This document shows, one piece after another, positions 33,216-41,567 of a stretch of DNA of 64,000 nucleotides (the stretch's first letter is position 1; the number at the start of each line of letters is the position of its first letter). The position numbers were made by a program, and so were the translations under genes. Source of the DNA: Nonomuraea cavernae (GTDB lineage Bacteria; Actinomycetota; Actinomycetes; Streptosporangiales; Streptosporangiaceae); assembly GCF_014646355.1 (NCBI RefSeq), contig NZ_BMNH01000006.1:187102-251101 (forward strand), given 5' to 3'. The notes under the pieces are model-generated. The model saw only the letters and a program-made list of their open reading frames with translations, was not told where the DNA came from and made no database searches.

Positions 33216-34132
33216 CTGTCGGCTCCCGCCCGGTGCTCCCGCGGGCTGACCCCGCGCACCCTCTTGAAGGCGGCACTGAGCGCGAACGGACTGCCGTAAC
33301 CCACCTTCCTGGCGACCGAGCCTATCGTGGCGCCCGGCTCGCGCAGCAGGTCGGCGGCCATCGCCAGCCGCCAGTCGGTGAGGAACGCCATCGGCGGCTC
33401 GCCCACCAGCTCGGTGAACCGCCGGGCCAGCGAGGCCCGCGAGACGCCCACCTCGGCGGCCAGCGTGGCGACCGTCCACGGGTGGGCGGGATTGTTGTGC
33501 AGCATCCGCATGGCCCGGCCGACCACCGGGTCGCTCATCGCGTCATACCAGCCGGGCGCCTCGTGGGCGGCGAACCACGACCGGAGCACGGTGATGAGCA
33601 GCAGGTCGAGCAGCCGGTCGAGGACCGCCTCCTGGCCCGGCTCGTCCCTGACCACCTCGGCGCCGAGCAGGGAGATGACCGGGCCGCCCGGCTCGACCAG
33701 CAGCGCCGGCAGGGCCTCCAGCAGCCGCCGGGTGATCTCCCCTTCGAGCTGGTAGGTGCCGGTGATCATCACCGTGCCGCCGGCGGCGGAGTTGCCCCAG
33801 GTGCGGACGCCAAGGTCCATCGCCTGGTACAGCGACTCGCCGTCGAGCGTGGTGCAGCGCTCGCCGGGGTGGATGACGATCTGCGGCGGCGTGGCGGGGT
33901 CGTCGGCCACGGTGTACGGCTCGGGCCCACGCATGATCGCGACGTCGCCCTGGCCGACGCGCACCGGGTCGCCGGAGTCGGGCGTCACCCAGGCGACGCC
34001 CCGGGTCATCGCCACCAGGGTCAGCGGCGCCTCGTCCTGGATCCGCAGCGACCACGGCGGATCCATGATCGAACGCAGCACGAAGGCGCCGCGGGCGCGG
34101 GGCCCGTCGAGAAGGGCGGCCAGCCGGTCCAT
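33212..34132 (-). CDS. AraC-family regulator with cupin sensor domain
   Basis: The 306-residue regulator has an N-terminal AraC-type cupin (about 1-180) and two helix-turn-helix motifs at the C-terminus (TVATLAAEVGVSRASLARRF and IGSVARKVGYGSPFALSAAFKR). It is divergent from the NmrA-like gene and probably activates or represses it, as AraC/NmrA divergent pairs are frequent in actinomycetes. The ligand is unknown. Confidence 0.92.
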   Translation of the reverse strand: MDRLAALLDGPRARGAFVLRSIMDPPWSLRIQDEAPLTLVAMTRGVAWVTPDSGDPVRVGQGDVAIMRGPEPYTVADDPATPPQIVIHPGERCTTLDGESLYQAMDLGVRTWGNSAAGGTVMITGTYQLEGEITRRLLEALPALLVEPGGPVISLLGAEVVRDEPGQEAVLDRLLDLLLITVLRSWFAAHEAPGWYDAMSDPVVGRAMRMLHNNPAHPWTVATLAAEVGVSRASLARRFTELVGEPPMAFLTDWRLAMAADLLREPGATIGSVARKVGYGSPFALSAAFKRVRGVSPREHRAGADR

Positions 34133-34206
34133 GGTCTAGACGATCGCATATGGCATTGCGCTCCTCAACCATGGATAGTCTCACGGCCTTCCGGCTTACT
34201 GGGGGC

Positions 34207-35049
34207 ATGACAACTTTGGTGCTGGGCGGCACGGGCAAAACCGGCCGCCGTGTGACTGACCGGCTCACCGCTCTCGGCCTGCCCGTACGGGTGGGTTCGC
34301 GCGCCGCCGAGCCGCCCTTCGACTGGGCCGACCGCGACGGCTGGGCGCCCGTCCTGCGCGACGTCGACGCGGTCTACCTGACCTACTATCCCGACCTCGC
34401 CTTCCCCGGCGCGCTCGACGACATCCGGGCGTTCACCTCGCTCGCCGTCCGGAGCGGGGTCGGGCGGCTGGTCCTGCTCTCCGGCCGGGGCGAGCCGCTG
34501 GCGGAGGCCGCCGAGAGGGTGGTCCAGGAGTCGGGGGCCGAGTGGACGATCGTCCGGTGCGGCTGGTTCATGCAGAACTTCAGTGAGGGCTACCTGCTGG
34601 AGCCGGTGCTCGACGGCGTCATCGCACTGCCCGCCGGCGACGTGGCCGAGCCGTTCGTGGACGTGGACGACATCGCGGACGTCGCCGTGGCCGCGCTCAC
34701 CGGGCCGGGACACGCAGGCCGGCTCTACGAGCTGACCGGGCCGCGGCTGATGACGTTCGCCGACGTGGCGGACGAGCTGTCGAAGGCGACCGGCAGGCAG
34801 ATCGCCTACCTGCCGGTGACGGCCGGAGAGTACGCGGCGGCGGCGGCCGAGCACGGCGTGCCCGAAGCCGAGATCGGCCTGCTGACCACGCTCTTCACCG
34901 AAGTCCTCGACGGCCGCAACGCCTACCTGGCCGACGGCGTGCGCGAGGCGCTCGGCCGCCCCGCGCGGGACTTCGCCGACTACGCCCGCGACGCGGCGGG
35001 GGCCTGGACGGTGGCCGCGCGCGACCCGTCAGGCGGCGACCGCGCCTAG
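34207..35049 (+). CDS. NmrA-like NAD(P)-binding protein
   Basis: The 280-residue Rossmann-fold protein starts with TLVLGGTGKTGRRV and lacks the SDR catalytic YxxxK, as expected for NmrA/HSCARG-type redox sensors or NAD(P)H:quinone reductases. ATG at 34207 follows GGGGG by a few bases. The 74-bp gap to the divergent araC gene should hold the control sites of both. It stops about 90 bp before uppP. Confidence 0.88.
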   Translation: MTTLVLGGTGKTGRRVTDRLTALGLPVRVGSRAAEPPFDWADRDGWAPVLRDVDAVYLTYYPDLAFPGALDDIRAFTSLAVRSGVGRLVLLSGRGEPLAEAAERVVQESGAEWTIVRCGWFMQNFSEGYLLEPVLDGVIALPAGDVAEPFVDVDDIADVAVAALTGPGHAGRLYELTGPRLMTFADVADELSKATGRQIAYLPVTAGEYAAAAAEHGVPEAEIGLLTTLFTEVLDGRNAYLADGVREALGRPARDFADYARDAAGAWTVAARDPSGGDRA

Positions 35050-35141
35050 CGATACCCCGCTGTCTCCTCCGCGTTCACCTGCCGGCCCGCTGAGTCCGCT
35101 ACCCTCGCCTCGTCACTCCGGGGCTCGTGGAAGGTACGTAC

Positions 35142-35972
35142 GTGATCGGCTGGTTCGAAGCGGTGATCCTGGGGCTCGTCCAGGGGCTCACGGAGTTCCT
35201 GCCGATCTCCTCCAGCGCGCACATCCGGGTCGTCTCGGCGTTCTTCGGCTGGCAGGACCCCGGCGCCGCCTTCACCGCGGTCATCCAGCTTGGCACCGAG
35301 ACGGCCGTGCTGATCTACTTCCGCCGCGACATCTGGGAGATCCTGTCCACCTGGACCCGCTCCCTGTGGACTCCCGCGCTGCGCTCCCACCACGCGGCCC
35401 GCATGGGCTGGTACGTCATCGTCGGCAGCCTGCCCATCGGCGTCCTCGGTCTGGTGTTCAAGGACCAGATCGAGGGCGTCTTCCGCGACCTGCGCCTGGT
35501 CGGCACCACGCTCGTGGTGTTCGCCCTGATCCTCTGGTTCGCCGACCGCAGGGCCCGCGACACGCTCACGCTGGAGAAGCACCTCGGCTTCAGGCACGCC
35601 ATCGGCTACGGCTTCGCGCAGTCGCTCGCCCTCATCCCCGGCGTCTCCCGCTCGGGCGGCACCATCACGGCCGGCCTGCTGCTCGGCTACCGCCGGCAGG
35701 ACGCGGCCAGATACTCGTTCCTGCTGGCCATCCCCGCCGTGCTGCTGTCGGGCATGCTGGAGCTCAGCCAGATCGGTGAGGGCCCGGCCCCGGCGTGGGG
35801 GCCGACGATCGTGGCCACGGTCATCTCGTTCGCCGTGGGCTACGCGGCCGTCGCCTGGTTCCTGAGATACATCAGCACCCACCGGTTCACCGGCTTCGTG
35901 TTCTACCGCATCGCCCTCGGCCTCTTCGTCATCCTCGCGGTCACCCTGGGCTGGATCCCGGCCCAGGGCTGA
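35142..35972 (+). CDS. uppP: UppP, undecaprenyl-diphosphatase
   Basis: UppP (BacA) recycles undecaprenyl diphosphate for cell-wall synthesis and gives some bacitracin tolerance. The 276-residue membrane protein has both signature segments: LGLVQGLTEFLPISSSAH with the catalytic glutamate and PGVSRSGGT. GTG at 35142 was chosen because GGAAGG lies 7 nt upstream; an upstream GTG at 35127 is possible. The last 54 bp are repeated 4.3 kb downstream, where they close a separate gene cluster. Confidence 0.95.
   Translation: MIGWFEAVILGLVQGLTEFLPISSSAHIRVVSAFFGWQDPGAAFTAVIQLGTETAVLIYFRRDIWEILSTWTRSLWTPALRSHHAARMGWYVIVGSLPIGVLGLVFKDQIEGVFRDLRLVGTTLVVFALILWFADRRARDTLTLEKHLGFRHAIGYGFAQSLALIPGVSRSGGTITAGLLLGYRRQDAARYSFLLAIPAVLLSGMLELSQIGEGPAPAWGPTIVATVISFAVGYAAVAWFLRYISTHRFTGFVFYRIALGLFVILAVTLGWIPAQG
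35919..35972 (+). repeat. Left direct repeat: uppP 3' end (att-like)
   Basis: These 54 bp are the last 17 codons and stop of uppP. They recur with two mismatches at 40266-40319. Everything between belongs to the leftward YbaB/ESX/toxin cluster. The arrangement is that of an element inserted at a gene 3' end. Confidence 0.85.
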
Positions 35973-36038
35973 GGCGGGCGCCGCCACTACCCGATCGGCG
36001 CAGCGAGCACGGCCCGGCGGCCCGGTGACGGCGGATGA

Positions 36039-39002
36039 CTAACCGTCTGCCTCGGATGCTCTCTTGAGCGCGCGCCGGTAGTACTCGGGCACCGTGATCA
36101 AGCCCTCTTCCAGGAGACGTACTTCCCGTTCGAGGAAGGCGACGTTGGCCTGGCGAGTGGCGTCGGTGAACCACTCGTCGACTCTCGGATCCGGGTACTG
36201 GTGACTCTTGGTGAAGCCGATTTGCCCTTTAGCTTGCTCGACGAACATGGCGCGCAGAACCGGGTCGTCTTCGATGATCTTGAGGTAGCCGATGACGGAC
36301 AATTGCCCGGCATCGGGCCTGACCTCGTGCACCCTGCCCGGAAGGTCGGCCCAGAACCTCCCTCCCGGTGTCGACAGGTCCTTGAGCGCGCAGCGGATGC
36401 CGCCCTCCACCCCCCATACCGAGTGGGCGAGGTGAAAGAGATCTGCGACTGCGAGGGCCTTCATGGGCTTCACGTTCGGGCTGTTCGCGTCAACGGCCTG
36501 CGCTCCGTTCACGAAGGTCGTCGCGATGATGCCGTCGTAGACCGCCTTCCCGTGGGCCTCGGTGTAGGTCTCCGGCATGAGCAGTTGCATCAGCTTGACG
36601 GTCAAGCCGGCGGCGATGCGTTCGTCCAGCACTCTCCCGTGTCCCTGGACCAGGTCATGCCCCAAGGCAGCGATCACCACCAGCACGACATCTTCGAGCG
36701 TGAAACTTCTGGGGTCTACCTCGCGGCTACGCAGGGTATACCTGACGCCGCCTTCGACGACTTCCCGGGTGTGTTGACCGTTGTTGTAGGCGGCAGGCAT
36801 CTCCTTCCAGACGGTGCCATTGACCGGCGGCAGGGCTCCCTCCCCGCGCGTGAACTGGCGGTCGACCAGCCCCAACAGGACCGTGGCGACATCGACGGCC
36901 TTCTCGACCATCCTGCTGAGGGCCGGATTCCGGGTCACTTCGTCGGGGAACAGGCTACGAGCCTCCTCCCTGGACGCCTCCAGTTCGACCATTCGGTAGG
37001 CCCCGTCCGGCCTCGCACCGGGCTCGGCTCGCCCCTCCAACTCGCGCAGGAGGCCGTCCATCCGCGGGTCTACTTCGCGCAGCCAGGCGACGTCCGCGAC
37101 CCCTTGCTGCTTCCAGTCGCCGAGTATCGGCGGGTCCGGCGGACGGCTCTCGTGAGCCGGCGCCTCGGTTGTGTCCTTTGGCGCGGCCTGCGCCCCGGTT
37201 GCGTCCTTTGGCGCGGCCTGCGCCTCGGGCGTGCTCCTTAGGGGTGTCGTCGGCGCCTGGTCACCCACCGTCCCCTGGGTTTCCCGGGTGAGAGATTGCC
37301 AGGCGCTCGACGTGTCCGCTGCTGTGGGGCCGGCACTCCGGGCAAGTCCGCCTGCCCCGTCGCGAACCGCTCCGGGCGCGGGGGCGTCTGGCAGGGGGGA
37401 GTGCGGGGGGGCGGACGCCGTTACTGCCGTCGCCCCCTCCCGAGGCGGCACGTCGGTTCTCGCGCTGGGGAGGGGCGGGTTCACTTGGACGGGGTCGCCA
37501 CCGATTGGTCGGGGAGCCGCTAACTCGCCACCGCGGGGCATGGGCACAGACCCGGGTGCCCCGGGTACAGACCCAGACACCCCGGGCACTGACCCCGGCA
37601 CCCCAGCCACCCCCGGCACAGCCCCCGGCACCCCAGGCACCCCAGGCGCCCCGGGCACCCCGGGCACCCCGGGCACCCCGGGCACCCCGGGCACCCCGGG
37701 CACCCCGGGCACCCCGGGCACAGACCCCGGCACCCCAGCCACCCCAGGCACCCCGGGCACCCCAGGCACCCCAGGCACCCCGGGCACAGACCCCGGCACC
37801 CCAGGCACCCCAGGCACCCCGGGCACAGACCCCGGCACCCCAGGCACAGCAGGATCGCCGGCTCCTGGCGCCCTCGACGCGGCACCGAGATCGGCGGCGT
37901 TGGCCTGGCTGAGGGCGCTGCCGCCGGGCGTCTCGTCGCGGGGGCGAGGACCGCCATCCAAACCTGGCTGGGACGGATGCGGCGAACGTGGCGCGTCGGG
38001 CCCACCCTCGGGCCCACCCTCGGGCCCACCCTCGGGCCCACCCTCGGGCCCACCCTCGCGCCTGCCCTCGGGAGCGCCCTCGGGAGCGCGAAAGTCGGGC
38101 GAGTGCCTGGTGGTCAGAAAGTGCTGGCCGTCGGCGCCTAGTGCGCTTGAGGTGAAAGCCTTTGCGAGCAGCTCGACGTCAAATTTCCCATTGATTAGCA
38201 TTTCGGCCGCGGTGACGGCAGTGCCGGCCAGGCCGTACTGGGCCGCCTGGCCGTAGATGGAGGTGCTGGCGGCGGCCAGCAGTTTCTCGGCGGTGGTCAT
38301 CTCGGCCCGGGTCACGCCCATGAGCATGCGATCGGAGGCCATCCGGGTGAGCCCGCCCGAGATCCCGCCCATGATCAACCCCATCGCTCCGCCCATCAGC
38401 GCGGAGGAGGCCAGTTGGTGCCGATCCAGCTCGTCGCGACGCCCGCCGAGCATCTGTGCGCCCTGGACGGCTGCGTCCATCCCCGCGACGATGCCCGCGA
38501 ACAGAGCCATGTTCGTCAAGGCTCTGTTCGCGATCTGTCGCACGGTCATCCTGGCCAGCCGTACGCGTAGTGCGATCAGCGCCCAGCACGCGCCGCCGCC
38601 GGGTGCTAAGGCGATGACCAGGAGGTACGCCAGCTGGGCGATCAGCAGCCAGACAGTGATCTCGATCATGTACTTGGCGTACTGGATCTGCAGCCCGACG
38701 GCGTTAAACGCCATGGCAACCTCGGTGAGCCGCTTGACCAGCTCAGCCTCCCGGCCGCCGAGCTCCCTCGTGACATGCTCGACGAAGGCCTCGTGCGCAG
38801 CACCGTCCCATGCCTTGCCGATCCTGCGCGCGCTCTCGTGCCCGCCTGCCGCGGTGTGCGCGACGAGGTCATGCGCAGCCGTGATGCAGGCGTCGGCGAG
38901 CCTGAAGCACCCGGTCTCGTCGCCCTCGGGCCAGTCCATCCCGACGACCCAGCCGACATATGGCTTGGCCCACTCCGGGACGAGGATCCCCTCGTATCCC
39001 AT
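36039..39002 (-). CDS. Type VII-associated toxin-like protein: WXG100_2 (CpnT-like) N-domain, GVP/GGPE repeat linker, C-terminal HD domain
   Basis: This 987-residue protein has a modular polymorphic-toxin layout. Residues 1 to about 290 resemble the CpnT-type N-terminal domain (VPEWAKPYVGWVVGMDWPEGDE, then helical hydrophobic segments). Residues about 300-470 are low-complexity: GGPE repeats followed by about 100 residues of VPG repeats. A Pro/Thr-rich segment with a 10-residue duplication follows. The C-terminal 350 residues hold an HD-type metal phosphohydrolase signature: His744 (NNGQHT), His782-Asp783 (ALGHDL) and Asp854 (AVADLF). No immunity-like gene follows; only 66 bp separate the stop from uppP. 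The target (nucleotide, RNA or lipid phosphate) is unknown, and a non-toxin role remains possible. Confidence 0.82.
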   Translation of the reverse strand: MGYEGILVPEWAKPYVGWVVGMDWPEGDETGCFRLADACITAAHDLVAHTAAGGHESARRIGKAWDGAAHEAFVEHVTRELGGREAELVKRLTEVAMAFNAVGLQIQYAKYMIEITVWLLIAQLAYLLVIALAPGGGACWALIALRVRLARMTVRQIANRALTNMALFAGIVAGMDAAVQGAQMLGGRRDELDRHQLASSALMGGAMGLIMGGISGGLTRMASDRMLMGVTRAEMTTAEKLLAAASTSIYGQAAQYGLAGTAVTAAEMLINGKFDVELLAKAFTSSALGADGQHFLTTRHSPDFRAPEGAPEGRREGGPEGGPEGGPEGGPEGGPDAPRSPHPSQPGLDGGPRPRDETPGGSALSQANAADLGAASRAPGAGDPAVPGVPGSVPGVPGVPGVPGSVPGVPGVPGVPGVPGVAGVPGSVPGVPGVPGVPGVPGVPGVPGVPGAPGVPGVPGAVPGVAGVPGSVPGVSGSVPGAPGSVPMPRGGELAAPRPIGGDPVQVNPPLPSARTDVPPREGATAVTASAPPHSPLPDAPAPGAVRDGAGGLARSAGPTAADTSSAWQSLTRETQGTVGDQAPTTPLRSTPEAQAAPKDATGAQAAPKDTTEAPAHESRPPDPPILGDWKQQGVADVAWLREVDPRMDGLLRELEGRAEPGARPDGAYRMVELEASREEARSLFPDEVTRNPALSRMVEKAVDVATVLLGLVDRQFTRGEGALPPVNGTVWKEMPAAYNNGQHTREVVEGGVRYTLRSREVDPRSFTLEDVVLVVIAALGHDLVQGHGRVLDERIAAGLTVKLMQLLMPETYTEAHGKAVYDGIIATTFVNGAQAVDANSPNVKPMKALAVADLFHLAHSVWGVEGGIRCALKDLSTPGGRFWADLPGRVHEVRPDAGQLSVIGYLKIIEDDPVLRAMFVEQAKGQIGFTKSHQYPDPRVDEWFTDATRQANVAFLEREVRLLEEGLITVPEYYRRALKRASEADG
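37169..37228 (-). repeat. 30-bp tandem duplication in the toxin-like gene
   Basis: Two adjacent 30-bp units (37169-37198, 37199-37228) encode a repeated decapeptide of the type AQAAPKDxTx. Differences are single bases. Confidence 0.9.
37553..37850 (-). repeat. 9-bp (VPG)n minisatellite in the toxin-like gene
   Basis: About 300 bp made of GGCACCCCG-like 9-bp units (plus strand) encode GVP triplets interrupted by Ser or Ala about every five to seven units. The product looks collagen/elastin-like and would form an extended stalk. Confidence 0.93.
37998..38057 (-). repeat. Five 12-bp (GGPE)n units in the toxin-like gene
   Basis: GGGCCCACCCTC is repeated five times without mismatch, giving (EGGP)n just before the VPG region. 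Perfect identity implies very recent expansion. Confidence 0.95.
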
Positions 39003-39008
39003 GAGCTG

Positions 39009-39395
39009 TCAGCGCGTGCTGACGTCAAGCCCCGGCGGCAGGAAGGCATTCAGGTTTATCTGATCGGGCTCGAACACGTCGCCGTATCGCACGCCCTCCG
39101 GCAGGAGCGGCGCGACCAGTTCCTCGGCCAGGTCGGAAACCGCGGCGCCGGCCCGGCCGAGCTGCTCCACGATGCGGTCGGCGAGCTCAGCGGACGACAT
39201 CCGGCGATACACCCCAGGGTCCAGCTCGATAGCTCTGACCTGGCCGCCGAACCCCACGGTCACGCTGACCAGTCCGTCGGCGGAACGGGAAACGGCCTCC
39301 AGCTCGCCGAGCCGTTGGGGCAGCTCGCCAATGTGTAGCACCTGCTGCTCCACGACGGCCACAAGCTCCGCGAGAGTATCGTCGAACGCGTTCAC
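39009..39395 (-). CDS. YbaB/EbfC-family nucleoid-associated protein-like, copy 2
   Basis: The 128-residue protein shows the YbaB fold pattern: a helix (LAELVAVVEQQVLHIGELPQRLGEL), then SADGLVSVTVGFGGQVRAIELDP, then a helix with LADRIVEQLGRAG. GTG at 39395 has GGAAGG 6 nt upstream and gives nearly the same length as the first YbaB copy. It stops 6 bp before the toxin-like gene. In such loci the YbaB-like proteins are thought to be secretion partners or chaperones, not DNA binders; that is inference. Confidence 0.82.
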   Translation of the reverse strand: MNAFDDTLAELVAVVEQQVLHIGELPQRLGELEAVSRSADGLVSVTVGFGGQVRAIELDPGVYRRMSSAELADRIVEQLGRAGAAVSDLAEELVAPLLPEGVRYGDVFEPDQINLNAFLPPGLDVSTR

Positions 39396-39492
39396 AACAG
39401 CCCTTCCACTCCTACGGTTGCGCGACCAGAGAAGAGCGACCGCATCACCTGACGCCCTTGACACGTGCATGTCGCCATGAGCGGGCTGGCAC

Positions 39493-39789
39493 CTACTCTG
39501 ACGGCCACACCGCCGACTCGTACGTGATCGCGTTCGCGGCCAGGCCGTCGCCGGTGGCTTTGATCCCGTCCAGGTAGCTTGCGATCGCGCTGAAGATGGT
39601 CTCCTCCATTTGCGGGAGGTGCTTGGACAGTTCCGCACCGTACGCGTCCTGTCCGAGGGTGGCTCGGTCCCGGTCAAACGCACGCCGCAGACGCTTGGAA
39701 ACGTCGTCGATCTCCGTGTGACGCTCGCGCATCACCGCGCTTTCCCTGCGCAGAAAATACGGGTCGACCGAGAACCCCTGCCCGCTCAT
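39493..39789 (-). CDS. ESX/WXG100-like small protein
   Basis: The 98-residue, wholly helical protein has the type VII substrate pattern LGQDAYGAELSKHLP in the middle and a second helix ending in ITYESAVW. No strict WxG is seen, but AYG occupies that place. It overlaps the stop of the first YbaB gene (ATGA). It probably pairs with the N-terminal domain of the large toxin-like protein or a YbaB partner for secretion. Confidence 0.75.
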   Translation of the reverse strand: MSGQGFSVDPYFLRRESAVMRERHTEIDDVSKRLRRAFDRDRATLGQDAYGAELSKHLPQMEETIFSAIASYLDGIKATGDGLAANAITYESAVWPSE

Positions 39790-40175
39790 CGGGCACCCGG
39801 CCGAGGCAGGAGCTCAGCGAGGTTCGGGTGGTCTCCAAGGGTCCCCCCGTACGGCAGGTCGTCGGGCAGCAGGGGGTCGAGCAGTTCGCGCGACCGCTCG
39901 GCGACCGCACTGGCGGCCTGACCGATCTGCTCCATCAGCGCCTGGGCAAGCTCGGAGGGCTCAAGCACGCGGGAGACCCGCGGATTGAGCGTGATCTTGC
40001 GGACCTGCCCTCGCGGTCCCACGGTGACTGTGATCATCCCGTCGTCCGATCGAGTGCTCACAGTCAACTCGTTCAGTTCGCCGTACGCGTCAGCCACCTG
40101 CTTCAGGTGCCGGTCGTACTCGACGGCGAGTGCCTCTGGACTCGAAATGAACTCAGATGTCACGCCAAAAAACAT
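39786..40175 (-). CDS. YbaB/EbfC-family nucleoid-associated protein-like, copy 1
   Basis: The 129-residue protein has the YbaB core: LTVSTRSDDGMITVTVGPRGQVRKITLNP, flanked by an N-terminal helix (YDRHLKQVADAYGELNEL) and a C-terminal helix (LAQALMEQIGQAASAV). It is the first gene of the four-gene leftward cluster, which is more AT-rich at its 5' edge. Its C-terminus (LLDPLLPDDLPYGG) parallels that of the second copy (LVAPLLPEGVRYGD), so the two are paralogs. Confidence 0.85.
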   Translation of the reverse strand: MFFGVTSEFISSPEALAVEYDRHLKQVADAYGELNELTVSTRSDDGMITVTVGPRGQVRKITLNPRVSRVLEPSELAQALMEQIGQAASAVAERSRELLDPLLPDDLPYGGTLGDHPNLAELLPRPGAR

Positions 40176-40319
40176 AACAGTCGCCTTATCCCATCCGCAC
40201 CAGGGAACGACAAGAAAGCCTTCGAGGACGCCGACGCCGTCCCTGACGGAGAATTCCTACCGCGTGGCCTCATCGTCATCCTCGCGGTCACCCTGGACTG
40301 GATCCCGGCCCAGGGCTGA
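40176..40319 (+). pseudogene. uppP: Relic of a uppP 3' end (right direct repeat at 40266-40319)
   Basis: The last 54 bp match the uppP terminus at all but two positions and, read in the same frame, give VILAVTLDWIPAQG and stop. Upstream homology to uppP fades within about 25 bp (EFLPRG against FVFYRIALG). The first 90 bp hold no gene and probably contain the promoter of the YbaB cluster. Confidence 0.8.
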
Positions 40320-40327
40320 CGGGGCCC

Positions 40328-41506
40328 CTACCCGACCGGGGCCGGCGCCACTGCCGCAGGCGCCACCTCCCGCCGGTAGGTCGCCAGCGTGAAGACCAGC
40401 GCGACCAGGCAGAACCCGGTGGACAGCGCGATCACGCCCACCCTGCCGTACCAGTCGAGGGCCAGGCCTCCGGCGACGCCCGCCACGAACAGCCCGACGT
40501 ACTGCGCGGAGGAGAGCAACCCGAGCCCGACGGGGACGTTGCCGGGCACCACCGCGACGGTCCGATACTGCTGGGCCGGGGCGATCAGCCAGCCGAGCAC
40601 GCCCCACAGGAACGCCCACACCAGCCCGACGGGCAGCGCCAGGTTCGCGACGGGGATCAGCCCGGTGGCCATGGTGCCCGCGGCCAGCCCGATCAGCACC
40701 ATCCGCCGCGCCCCGAACCTGTCGGTGAGCCGCCCGCCCACCTGGTTGCCGACGACGCCGCCGAGCCCCCAGGCCCACAGAATCGCGGTCAGCGGCAGGT
40801 CCAGCAGCGACCCGATGTAGGTGTAGGCGGTGAAGGCGCCCGCGAACACCAGCAGTTGGGTCCCCAGCACCAGCAGCACCTTCCGGTCCCCCAACGGCTC
40901 GAACCGCTCGCGCAGCCGGGCCGTGGCGAGGGTCGCGACGTCGGGCACCGCGGCCGCGACCCCCGCGAAGCCGAGCACGCCGAGCCCGGCGACCAGCCAG
41001 AGCGTGGCCCGCCAGCCCGACACGTCGCCCAGCCAGGTGCCGAGCGGCACCCCGATCGCGGACGAGACGGCCAGCCCGCCCATCACCAGAGCCAGCGCGC
41101 GTCCACGCCGCTCGGGCGGGCTCAGCGCGGTCGCCACTCCGGACGCCGTCGGCGTGAACATCGCCGCGCCCGCCGCCGCGATCACCCTGGTGGCCAGAAC
41201 CAGCGGGTACGTGGGCGCGAGCGCGGACAGGACGTTGCCCAGCACGAAGACCGCGAGCGCGATCAGCAACAGCCTCCGGCGCGACAGGCGGGCGCTCAGC
41301 GCGGCCAGCAACGGCGACAGCACCGCGTACGCCAGGGCGAAGACGGTCATCAACTGGCCCGCGGCCGACAGCGAGATGCCGAGGTCACCGGAGATCGGCG
41401 TAAGAAGTCCGGCGGTGACGAACATGCCGGTTCCGATGGCGAAATTTCCCAACGCGAGCGGATAGAGCCGCGGATTCACCTGGCCTCCAGAAATAAAGTT
41501 GGACAT
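40328..41506 (-). CDS. MFS exporter, DHA1 type
   Basis: The 392-residue, 12-helix transporter has the loop 2-3 motif SARLSRRRLL and the motif-C-like GGLAVSSAIGVPLGTWLG, as in AraJ/chloramphenicol-exporter relatives. It is divergent from a small ArsR-type repressor. The 61-bp gap includes TCAAAC repeated twice and overlapping AT-rich half-sites, so the repressor probably controls it. The cargo is unknown. Confidence 0.9.
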   Translation of the reverse strand: MSNFISGGQVNPRLYPLALGNFAIGTGMFVTAGLLTPISGDLGISLSAAGQLMTVFALAYAVLSPLLAALSARLSRRRLLLIALAVFVLGNVLSALAPTYPLVLATRVIAAAGAAMFTPTASGVATALSPPERRGRALALVMGGLAVSSAIGVPLGTWLGDVSGWRATLWLVAGLGVLGFAGVAAAVPDVATLATARLRERFEPLGDRKVLLVLGTQLLVFAGAFTAYTYIGSLLDLPLTAILWAWGLGGVVGNQVGGRLTDRFGARRMVLIGLAAGTMATGLIPVANLALPVGLVWAFLWGVLGWLIAPAQQYRTVAVVPGNVPVGLGLLSSAQYVGLFVAGVAGGLALDWYGRVGVIALSTGFCLVALVFTLATYRREVAPAAVAPAPVG

Positions 41507-41567
41507 GCATCAAACTGACGTATAGTTGGATGTATGTCAAACAGTTAGACGGAGGTATCGTCTAGCC

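Noticed and set aside
37553..38057. Short regular repeats that could suggest a CRISPR array
   Set aside because: The units are 9-12 bp without spacers, lie in frame inside a coding region and have no cas genes nearby.
35973..40265. Search for an integrase, transposase or IS inverted repeats in the uppP island
   Set aside because: All frames were read; none has a recombinase motif. The element call therefore rests only on the flanking repeats.
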